From Scortum barcoo (lineage: Eukaryota > Chordata > Actinopteri > Centrarchiformes > Terapontidae), in the NCBI GenBank assembly GCA_023238725.1, contig CM041536.1:17639271-17703270 (forward strand): 64,000 nt of DNA, written 5' to 3'. Both the position numbers and the translations under genes were made by a program. Shown piece after piece: positions 36,311 through 47,181 of the stretch. Below the pieces are notes generated by a model. It did not search any database and was not told the DNA's origin. It was given only the letters and a program-made list of their open reading frames with translations. How positions within the stretch are numbered: position 1 is the first letter of the stretch; each line of letters opens with the position of its first letter.

Positions 36311-39300
36311 GCAGTGTTTTGAGTCAGCAGCTTTCTAACGGAGCTTGTCTTCCTTGATGTTGTCATTGGGGGATGAATGAGCGCTCCCCCACACTAACCC
36401 TGACCCCCTCCGCACCCACCCGCCCACGCACTCTGTGTTTACTCAGATTTGTACCTGTCCGTGAAGGGAGCACAGGACCTAGGAAAAGACTTGTCTCCAT
36501 TCAGAATGGAGCGCGTCTCAGCACATGCAGCAGGGGTATTCATCCTCATCTAATCTCCATTTTAAAAGCCAAATTGCTGAACACACACAACTCACTGCAC
36601 TGCTTTGTGTAACTTACCTTGACATTTGATTGCAGCTGATTAATAGCTGATACATTGCACAGATACTTTACCAGGCTCTGGAATGTAACCTTCATGTTTT
36701 GCTATTATACAAGGTTAATGCTCTCTTTTTTTTTTTTGTTAAGTTAAGTTCTATGTTTAAATAAGACATTAGACACATTTTCTAGAGGAACGATTTCCAG
36801 CCAAAGTTACTTGCAATATACCCCAGCTGGAAGTAGTGGTTAATGTTTGAAATAGGTAGCTAACAATAACCCATAAATGGATGGATAGATGGTTGAAGTA
36901 GTGAATAGTAATAGTAATAGTAATATTGGTTAGTTATGTGGCTGAAATGTCCATCTTCTGCTGCTACAGTGGTAGTGGTAGTAACACATATACAAACTTC
37001 AGTAAACTGACCTGTATGTTAACAGTTCAGTTTTAGAGATTTAAGATATTTTGGTAAAAATATTTACTTCTAAATAAGTCTCAAATAACATCCACTCAAA
37101 AATAATTTGAAACAAACACATTTCACATGGCTGGGGGTGTACAAAGGTCGAGGACTGAAGTTGTAGAAGATGTGAAAAAATACATGACAGATGTGACTGT
37201 CACCAAGCGCTTCTGTCTATTCCAAAGTCTGTGTATATCCTTTGTAATGCAGCGTGTTTATTCGTGAAGAAATGATTTTCCTTTATAGGTATGCAGCATT
37301 GGTTATGTTTAGGCCTGTCATCCACACATCCATTCATATTGTTGGCAATTTAGCACTCAGTACTTGTGGAAATGGATAATTCAAAGGCTGGCTGATTGTC
37401 TGTATGTTTGTGCTTGTGTAACATATTTGAGGTGATAAATGAATCACAGAAAGGCCTCAACTGGTCCTTTATCCCGTCCTGTCATTTACCCTCTACAGAG
37501 AAGCCCATCCTTCTTGGCTTCAGTTCGATGTTTACGCTGGCAGGCCTGCATTTGCTCCTGCTGCCTGTGACAGCCATTAAAATTAGCTCACGCAGTGCCA
37601 TAATGGTGAGCAGCTGTCACTGCGCAGACAAGAAGGGTAAAGTGCAGCATTACTGGAATGTATTGGACTCAGAGAGGGAAGGGAGGGGAGAGGATAATAC
37701 CAGGACCATCATTACTGTCTGGCAAAAGTCTCATTGGCGTAGTGTGATACCAAACAAACATGCACCGCTTCAGTCTGCATCACCTCCTGAGCAGTCCATT
37801 TTATCGGCTGACATTTATTTTGATGCCTCTGACCAAGTAGAGAAAACTTTTTTTGGGGCATTTGGGGGAGGGGTGGTGGTGTCAGCTCAGGATAGTGCAC
37901 AATAATGCACAAGATGGTCTGCTTTACTTCACCCTCTCAGCACACACTGAACCTTTTTAGTGCACTTGAGCAGTGTATTATTTACTCTCTGACCACAACC
38001 TTAGACACATTTAGATAATTTTCGAACATTTTTGAATCTCTTTGCAAACCTCAGTCAAGAGCCACGTGCCTCGCCAAGTGTGTATTCAGCAGTGAGTGCG
38101 AAAACACCCGGAGAATGTCAATAAATACAAGGCAATGTCCCAAACACCTCCGTGGCTGGAAGTGGTGCTTCACCCAGTGTGAGTGAGTCAGACGCTTTGA
38201 CTTGATGCACTGTGAGGACTCGACCGAAAGGACATCTCACAGGAAGATTTGTTTAGATTTCAACTCTGTATCTAAATGTATATAATCGATAAAAATTGTG
38301 GATGTGCATAAAAAATAACTATCATCTGCATAATTAAAATACTAGATAAGAGTTCAGTCTGTTGTTTTCAAGCTGCTGCCACAGTTGTTGTGATTTGTGT
38401 CAATAAAAATATTGATCATCTGTCTACTGCAGTCTCCTCTAAAGATTCGCTGCAGCATCAGTGGCCCTGAGAATTAGATATCATTCAGTGTTGTTTTTGC
38501 TGGGTTTTTTTTTTGTTTTTCTTTTTTTGCCTTGAAAGATCAATTGACCACACAGGAAATTGTTTCTGACCAAGGAGGAGGGCGGAAGATCCCTCCTCAC
38601 TGTCATTTTTCAAAAATAAACATGCCCCTGTGATGACTGGCATGTGACTTCCTGTGTCTGTCTGCGAGACTGAGCCTTTGTGGTCATATGATGAGTGGAC
38701 ATCATAACACTTTAAGAAAAAACACTGCAAATGAGCCCAGAAATAAAATGGAGATAGTTCCTTAAGTTTAAGAAAATGAAAGAGACTAATAAGTCCATCG
38801 CTGTGAGCAGTCACAGTTAACTTGTAAATTAAAACAGTTATCAAGCCAATAAATCAGTCACACCCAGGCTCAGACAGAGGCCACTTTCTCTCTCGCTCAT
38901 GTCGCTGGCTGGTGTTACTTTTGGATCCTGTTTTAACTTTGAGAGCTACACAACTGTTAATATGGATGACAAATTCTGTCTTCCCATCAATTTTAATGAT
39001 ACACTGGCCTCTTGTTTAGGTATATTACATATTTGTGCTTATGGCTTGGAGGATGCATTGCTAAGAGATACTCATTGATTTTCTGCTCTGTTTTTGCTTA
39101 TAATTATGCAACTGGCTGCAGAATCAAATCCATTCATTTGAATATGAGTGACGATTTGGGTCCGAGTTGGCTCTTTCTGTGTATCGATTGCGTACGTGTG
39201 TTGGCAAACCAGGAAAAAGGAAACTGCATATGACTGAAACAAAGACTTGTATTTGTCACCACAGACAATCGGGAAAGAGGAAATGCACTTATTGGAATCT

Positions 39301-40085
39301 TTTTATTCACATGAAACTCAAACACCACATTTGAGGCTTCTGTGAAAAAACGAATGACGTTCTTATATCATCCCCAGTCAATCAGCCTTATTTTCATCAC
39401 TGAAAAGATAGATGTAACATTGCACATTAATTACACTCTCCCTCTGGCCACATCTAATTTGCCATGGGAATTGCCTGCTCAGCATGTATATACTGTAAGA
39501 GACTGCTGTCAGCACCTGAGATGATGATAAAATACAGTGGAACCTCTTCGGGTTACTTTCAAAAACACAAACCTAACATTTTGCAGTTCTTTCATCCCTT
39601 TTTGCTCTGTCCTGCCTAAAGGAAAACAGCTTGAAAACATTGTAAACACAGTGAGATGATTTAGTTATGTCTGTCCAGCTGCCTGTCTGAGTCCCCCTTT
39701 CCTCACCCTGGCCCCTTCCTCCCTCCCTTTGTGGCTGCAGTAGTTTGACTCCTACAGGCTGTTTGAGTCATGCTGGCCACTGGCCTGGCATCCACCTTCG
39801 CAAGCCACAGCCCAGTTCAGTCTGGATCCAGTCTCATGGAGCGTACTCTGCCCAGAGTGTGTTACTGCTGTCAGGATCCGGTTTAAGTGCATATTACTGG
39901 ACTCTTTGGAGGATTACCGGGGTTACTTCTGTCAGCTGAAAAGTACTTTGCTGTTGTTTTCATCAAGAATTGTATGCAATATTTACAGATCTGCAGGTTA
40001 ATATATCAGCAAAAGACACAAAACAAAGGTTATTTGTGGAATTTAAATGAGTTACAGCAGGCGGCCGCATATATTACACAGCTGA
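36311..40085. other. Intergenic region between convergent itpr2 and sspn
   Basis: About 3.8 kb. No coding exon was found; the longest open frame (37396-37905) has no recognisable family or splice context. A short TAGTAA-type repeat lies at about 36903-36926. A candidate regulatory stretch at 37490-37640 is listed separately. Confidence 0.75.
37490..37640. promoter_or_regulatory. Candidate conserved non-coding element between itpr2 and sspn
   Basis: High-complexity stretch with TGACAG (37568-37573), ATTAAAATTA (about 37576-37585) and CAGCTG running into CTGTCA (37611-37619), so two TALE-type words face each other around a homeobox-type core. Conservation cannot be tested from this sequence. 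Confidence 0.25.
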
Positions 40086-40089
40086 AATG

Positions 40090-40755
40090 TAATATATTTT
40101 CTTTTAATTTATTATTTTTTCATTAAATTAAAAAGATAAAAATCATGTCTTTCTTAATTTTTGCACGTGCATTTCAACAATATTTAACCTTTTTCCTGGG
40201 TGTTTTCCAAAGCTTGAGGCAGCGCCATTTAAAAAACGAAAGCAGCCACCGAAAGCACTTCTGGAGCAACAAATAATTAAATCTCAGTAACTCACACCAA
40301 GGGAACTTTCCCTAGACCATGTAGATTTTTTTAGTTAAGTGCATAAGAAATCTATTCTATTTTGGTTTCAGTATTGTGCTTATATTCTCTCTATTAATGC
40401 AACTGTGTGTGAGCAAATGTCAAAGTAAATAGAAATGCTGTGAAAAAAATCATTATTATGGAACACAAATATTTGGTTTAGTTTTTCAAAAATATACCAG
40501 TTGTTTTGCTCCTCTTCATCTATTCAAGTTATTTTTATAACATCGACTGGAAGTACAAAGTCACTTATATGGTATACAAAAGTTGTGCAAAAAGCCATTA
40601 TAGTACAACTACCACAAAAGGTTAATATAAACTGACATCAAAGAAAACACACTTAGGCACACATGAAGAAGGCAAATGTGCCCATCCCTCAGAGTGTAAT
40701 CGCACAAATGGCTGTGCCCTCCACCTCAGTCTGACTGATCAGAATCATCATCACA
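40090..40755 (-). other. sspn: sspn 3' UTR (predicted)
   Basis: From the stop to about 20 bases past a minus-strand AATAAA hexamer at 40108-40113. AT-rich. The extent is provisional. Confidence 0.5.
40108..40113 (-). terminator. sspn: AATAAA polyadenylation signal for sspn (candidate)
   Basis: Minus-strand AATAAA about 650 nt after the sspn stop. No other strong candidate was noticed closer. Confidence 0.45.
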
Positions 40756-43700
40756 TCAAACCTTCTGCCAATGCTGAGAGGAGGGAGAGCCAATCTGAAG
40801 ACCGGCAAAAAAGACCTGGTAACGGTGCTTCCACATGATGAAGGCGCCAACGGCACAGACGAGCGCCTGGGCCAGGTTCAGCACGATCTGGAGCAGGAAG
40901 TAGAGTGTGAGTGTCCCGGTGATCACCTCGCAGTCGCTGACGCCCTCGTAGGTGAAGGTGCGGGCTATCGGGTCATCTTGGTCCAGTGTGCACACGCAGT
41001 CCTCTCCCAGCTGCTCACAGGTGAAGCTGCTCGTCTGTGTGTAGTGGTGGCCAGCGAATGCCATGACCAGCACTGAGATGACCAGGCCGATTGTACACAG
41101 GATAAAGTACAGGAGCTGTGGGGAAAAATTGAACAGGTCAGAGGTTACGCGCTTTGACTGATCTGAAAATCTTTTCTTTATCTTCAACTCGCTTTTTTTT
41201 TTTTTTTTTCAAACAAAAAATCTGGCTTCTGCTTTAGTCTGTTGTCTCATGATTAACCTAGAGCCAAAACTGTAGCTTAGAAACAGACATGCTGGCTCAG
41301 TGCCTCTGGCAAGTTAAAGAGATTACCCACAATACTACAGGGAAAGGTCTGACCCTCAGAGTAGGAGCCCGGCTCTTAGCACAAAAGAGACAGCACATGC
41401 AAGACAGCCCTGCAGCTACAGCCGCTTCCCACCTTTAGTGCACGTCCTGTGTGAGTATGTTGAACAACAGAGAGAGGCTAAAAATACAGTTGTAAAATGT
41501 GACAGAGGCTTTGTGTTGTTTATGCAATTGCGCAATCTCAATAACACTAAACCTTCATCTTAATCCGTCACTTATATAACTGGAGCCCTCATTCGCTGGT
41601 GTATTTTGCTCTCACTTACATGCTGCTTATGGAATTATGCAAGTGATGAGCGGTGCTTGATTTGAAATGGCATTTATGGTCATTTTGGAACAGCTGTGAA
41701 ATCTGGAGTAGGGCTGGTTGCAGGGAAATGTACGTAGAGCAAGAGCATCAACAAGTACTTTGATGAACATTATGTACCTCACTGATTGGAGGTGATCTAA
41801 AACCCCAAAGCAGGGAGTAACTGACATCCTGCTGTCATTTATAGTCCACGGGGGTCCTTGAATACTTTTTAGTGAGCGCTTAAAAACTGAGCGTCTTGAC
41901 ACGATAATTAATTATCTAAAATAAGTATCAGGGAGCCAAGGCCCTCACCTGACAACATAGTAACACAACTTCAGAAATATCTCCAGCCATTTTCTACTCA
42001 CATGACTTGTTGCACTTTTTGAGCCAACTGGAAAAAAATAAATAGATTGACTGTAAAGCCATAAATTCTTAAGAAATGAATGTAGTATGACCCTGAGACT
42101 GTTGAGATGTTTGAATTAATGACATTGATATATTAAAGGACATTTGTATTAAGGGCCAGAGAAAAAGACACTGCAAGCTAATTGTGGCAGTTCCGGCATG
42201 TAATATTATCAACAGTTTTTAAAGGAGTCATTTATTTGGCCTTATCTTTTATATATATATGACAGTTCTTACAGGTGAAAAGGTGAGGGAAAAGAATCAA
42301 GACTCCAAACGTAACCCTCAACTCTTGGACTGAATAAATGTCATATTTCAACAAGAAAGAAATATGCATCACTACTCTAACTAGCTCTTATAAGACCATC
42401 TAATATTCGCAAAGCCTGCTTTGTAAACTTTATATATTAAAATATGTAAATCAAGATAATCCATGTAATTTTATTGATTAAGCCACTCTTATGGTATTTG
42501 AAGTTCCACAATAGAGACACACTTGGATTAGCTTTTTTATAAAGCCTCTCTGCAAAGACCATTTTGCAAATTAGCTGCACCTCTGAAGGCAAAACACTTC
42601 TGATGTGTTTTGAATCACTTTCCTCACAGCACATGTACAGATTTGATCCTGGTATGCACACAAGCTGCGCACACAAAAAAAGAGATGATGCTTCTTCTAA
42701 GGACCTGCTCCTTGGTAGCAAACAATGGTTGAACAGCTAATACTGAACAGCAAATTAAGCCGTACAATCAAGTCACATTAATGAATGCACTCATCCACTC
42801 ATAGGAATCCCCATGGAGTTCTTTTAAACAGGAATGCAGCTAAATGCCTGTCTCTCTATGCCATTTACAGTTACAGTTCCCCGAGAGCAGCCATCTAACA
42901 CTTACAGTATCTCAGTGAGTAAACTATTGTTCTCTTCTCTGTCTGGTCACACTTTCCACACTTTCCACCGAACTAAGTTCGTACTGGTACATACGTGTTG
43001 TGCACCAATGAGGAACCCGGTTCCAGTCCAAACTACTTTCACTTTGCAAACAACGTGTCAGCATGTGTGTGGACTCACCTTACAAATGAATTGCATAGAC
43101 GTTCTCTCATCAGGGAGGTAGGTGATGCAGTACAGGATGAAGCCCAGGATAGAAACTAAACACAACTGCAACAATACGTCAGAAAATATTTGACATGGTT
43201 AGGTCAGACTCACTCATTCGAGGACAATGAAAATATCAACATAATACTCATTTCGTAGACTTTCAATTTCACAAAGAATGCAATCCATCAGTGCTTTGTG
43301 TTATTAAAGTGTGCCATGTCCCTATAATATATGCACATGTGTGATGTTTGCTGTTAGGTACAGTAAACAAACAAACATGTTGTTCTAAAAATGATTTTGT
43401 GTCCAGGTTTGCAGGGTTGTCTCTTAATATTGCATGATTCAGCAGTAAGCTGTCATCTGATTACATTACTGTCTCTCTCCCTCTCTCTCTCTCTCTGTCT
43501 CTCATGCAGACACACTCACACTCTATCTCTTCAGTGCGATTGGAGTCTTGTGACTAACGTGCAGCATCTTATTTGAATGTTTTTCCCAGGTTCTTAAGCA
43601 CTCAGGATTCTCTGGAAAGTTCTTGATGACCTCAGTGTTTTTCACTCGGCTGAATCTCGTGAGGGTCTAACTCGGGATGTTGGTGTCCAGGGATGTTTTT

Positions 43701-45341
43701 GAGTGCAGATGGGCTCGAGCACGAAGCAAATAGGAACAACATGTTTTTCTTCTTATCACCAAAATGTGACCTTTCATCTTTTTCCAAATTATGACAATGA
43801 GTTAGATTTACATTTTTACAGATTTTACTGGGACAATTAATTATTGTTTACCTTTAATTAATAAAAACTGTTTAACCTGCATTTCATTTTAACTGAAACT
43901 GTAAATGCTTTGGTTACACTCTTAAATAGCTTTTTGTGTGTTACACATCATCTGTTGACACACTTTAACTTTCTGCAGCACTTCAAATAAAGTACTGTTA
44001 TTATTTACATGTTAACTGGCATGTAAATATTTAGCTCTTACTCCTCAGTCGCAGACAGTTCAACTGCTTTCACTCTTACTCCTCAACTGTAAGTTTAACT
44101 ACTTACAATGCATACACACAGCTTCACTTCCTGCAGGCCTTAAGATGACTCTTCGTGTGCTTTCAGCGCATACAAATGAATCTTTTGCTGTTTACATGGA
44201 AACTCATGCCTCAGTTACTTCCATGGTGAAGACATCGACTGACATTTCCACTTCCTTTGTCTGTTACACTTTTGAGCTGTTATTTTGAGCTGTTATTCCT
44301 CAGTTGTCCTCAATTGAAATTCCTCAATTCAAGCTCTACCACTTCAACTTCATACTACTACAGTGCCTCAACTTCAACTAAGGCTTCAGCTCCCTCAAGT
44401 GCATCAACTTAACTTCTTTACAACATTTCATATACAAAGAGTATACATTTTAAAACACATTAGCACAACTAAATGTTTTTTTTAAATGTTTCTAGTCTTT
44501 CAGTTTCAAAATTAAATGAATGATTTCACACATAAATCGCATTAAAATATACAGCTTGTCTTTAATCGACTGTAAAAGTGTTTTTTTATTGAAGTAAATG
44601 AAAGGTGTGGTGAGTATGTGTGTATTAATGAAGCAGATGGTAAGGATGACGGGGTATAAGCAAGTGGATTATACACATCTCTTTTTCAAACAATATCAAG
44701 GTATTTAAGTATTTAGTAACTTAGGCATCCAAAAGCCAAGTTAGAATATGGCATGCTGTGATTGGCTGGCTTGTCCCATAAGACCAGATGTTGAGGATCT
44801 GTTGGACACACACCTAAAACAACAGAAGGTGCAAGCAGGCCTGTGTGACTGTGACAAATTGAAGATTCAGGTGTATGCATTTAGATGAACGTGACAGATG
44901 GAAATTTATCAGAACATGACAATACCGGTGGTCTCCCACGCCTACAGCGACCGTCTGGCTGAGACAGGTGGGTGAGGGCCAGTGTTGACATGCAGGAAAG
45001 ATGGACAGCACACCGAGGGACGTAACTGATTGTCATGCAGAAGTTTCAGACTCAGGGTCCATGCAAATATGTGAAAGTAGTGGCTGATGTGAGAGTGTAA
45101 GGATAGAGCTTACAATGATCCCAGCCCAGTGTGGCGTCTCCCTGGCCAGGAGTGAGGGGCTGATGGCCAACATTAGGAAGGCCACGGCTATGACGGCCAC
45201 CCCCAACAGCAGCTGGAGCAGGGCGACGAGCAGAGGGAAGCGGCACACTCTGCACTTATGGTCGTCTTCTGGCGCTGGACTTTCATCTCTCTTCTTCTTG
45301 CCCCCCTTCTTGTCTGAAGAACCTTTCTGCCCCTGTCCCAT
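40756..45341 (-). CDS. sspn: Sarcospan, complete, 3 coding exons, 224 residues
   Basis: Four-pass membrane protein of the sarcoglycan-sarcospan subcomplex of the dystrophin-glycoprotein complex at the muscle membrane. Exons on the minus strand: 45341-45114 (residues 1-76), 43165-43079 (77-105), 41115-40756 (106-224). All junctions are phase 0 with GT-AG borders. A basic cytosolic N-terminus (KKGGKKKRDE) precedes CRVCRFPLLVALLQLLLGVA (TM1, about 35-60). TM2 is about 74-93, TM3 106-126, and TM4 about 174-200, ending in MWKHRYQVFF as in mammals. The large loop has Cys at 138, 145, 147 and 167, as in the family. Human SSPN has 243 residues; the fish N-terminus is shorter. The start has a strong context (G at -3, G at +4). 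The gene is divergent from bhlhe41 and convergent with itpr2. Confidence 0.96.
41116..43078 (-). other. sspn intron 2
   Basis: About 2 kb, AT-rich in its middle, with a T-run at 41191-41209 (plus strand). No repeat family or nested gene recognised. Confidence 0.75.
43166..45113 (-). other. sspn intron 1
   Basis: About 1.9 kb, containing a short CT-rich patch near 43470-43500. Nothing else supported. Confidence 0.75.
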
Positions 45342-47181
45342 TTCTCCTCCTTTCTCAACACTCTTTTCCCTCTCTGTTCTCTCGACTTTTACTGTTGCAG
45401 TGTTTGGGGTGGACGAGCCTGCCTGCCGTCTGCCTCTCTTCCCTTCCCTTCCCCTCCCTGCCAGGGCCTCCTCTCACCATAAGCCCAGCTCGGCTGCTAT
45501 TTGGAAACAGAGAAGGCTCTGAACTAATATGGAAAACATTTGGACTGGATTCCTAAAGCGGCTCCAGTGCCACATATAGAGCAGGCAGCATACTGTGGAG
45601 GAAAAGGAAGAGGAGGGAAGGAGGGGTGGAGGAATACACAAAGGGGGATTCCAACATACGACCAGGAGATCACTTCACTCGCAGTCACATTAAAGGCAAG
45701 AAAGGGAAAGTACAGGGACAAATCAGCAAATACGAGTTAATGAAAAACCAGCACAGAGGAGGTCACACTTCCTTTGAGAGCTGGAGTGATTGGATCACTC
45801 TTTGTCAGCACGGTTACACAAGAGAGCCATATGCTGCCAGCCAGAAAAAGTCACATGACTCACAGGAAGAAGTAATGTGATCATAAGGCATGTGAGGGCA
45901 TTACAGGGGCTCAGATGTTAGTGTTTTTGAGAACTTAAATGTTCAGGAGAGGGGAACAGGTGTTGCTGACAATCAAAGTCTCCTCCTGAAGTCACTTTGA
46001 AGTAACTTTTTTAAAATGTATAATAACATTTAGAAGGAAAGTTCTGGATCTTACTTCACAAGCAAATACAGCCACGTCACACGTTTTTTATCACTTTTAA
46101 TCATTTTTTTGTCTCTGACACGTGATCGTTCGATTGTTTTAGGAGATCAGATAAATCGAAGTCAGTGTGAGCAAACCTCACTGAACCTCACTGGTTGTCG
46201 CGCCAGTCTTTGCCACAGTGTTGTTAACATTTTATTGAGAGATAAAGACGCTCAGGTGAAGGTGGGAGAACAGCACCCATGCTGTGATTAATAAAAAGGG
46301 AAAGAAAAAACCTTTGACGCACGTGTTTGAGCACACAGCTGGGTCGGTGCCATGGTTACTGACAACGCAGCTCTGAACCACTGGAGATGGATGAATAGGT
46401 TACCCTGCCCTGCTCCGGGGAACAACACAGGGACAGACGCACACACCTTCAGTATTTGACCGCTTTCCATTAACTTGATATCAAAACAATTATTATTTTG
46501 TTCCGGAGAGAGACAGATTTACAATGATGGCAGAATTTTTCATTGAACAGCAGCAGTAATGATAGTTGCAAATCATTTAAAAAGTGACCTGCTGGGTTTC
46601 TCTAAACTGTGACTGTGTGCAGGAAGCGTTTGTGTCTAATTGTTTATCACGTTGGATCTTACAGCCTCTTATCAGCCAGCACTGTACAATAAGACAGGCT
46701 CGAGTTGCGAAGTTCAGGACACAGATCACACCGGGTGCAGCACGCCGCCGTCGGTGAGCAGACGCTCGCGCTGATGAGCCTGTCTCCCCTCGCGCTCGTG
46801 CCCCCTCTCCCTGCGAATCACGTTTCAGCAGCCCGGTCGGAAAGTGTTTGGACTACATCGCTATAGGAACGGCGGCGGCCGCTGCTGTAACACGGAGAAG
46901 GTCTAATTACCGGACTTTGCGCTGGTGCAGGCTACACGTGAGTCGGAAGCTGTTCCCTACCGGAGGCGCGCGTGCGCTCTAACCACAGCGCGGACGGCTC
47001 GGCGGAGTGGCAGCAGCTCAGGGAACTACAGACATCAGTCTGAGGCGCAGCTCCACCGGAGGACACGCACCGCGCTGCATCTCTCTCAGCCGCCCGTCCG
47101 TGGGTCGTGGAGTTGAAACAAAACGCGTTTACCATCCCAGAAAAAAACAAAACTCGGGAGCGGATCGGCGGCGGAGAAGCG
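45342..47181. promoter_or_regulatory. Divergent sspn/bhlhe41 intergenic region with E-boxes and 5' UTRs
   Basis: Start codons of the two divergent genes lie 1.84 kb apart. Canonical CACGTG E-boxes are at 46119-46124, 46320-46325 and 46935-46940; a fourth lies in bhlhe41 intron 1 at 47478-47483. From about 46730 the sequence is rich in G, C and CpG, consistent with the bhlhe41 promoter and 5' UTR. No TATA box is convincing. CLOCK-BMAL1 and DEC proteins bind CACGTG, and DEC genes are known to be clock-controlled and self-repressed, so these sites are plausible regulators. Transcription starts are not determinable here. Confidence 0.55.

Noticed and set aside
37396..37905. 169-codon open frame between itpr2 and sspn
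   Set aside because: No recognisable protein, no repeats or domains, and no splice partner found; frames of this length occur by chance in GC-balanced intergenic DNA.
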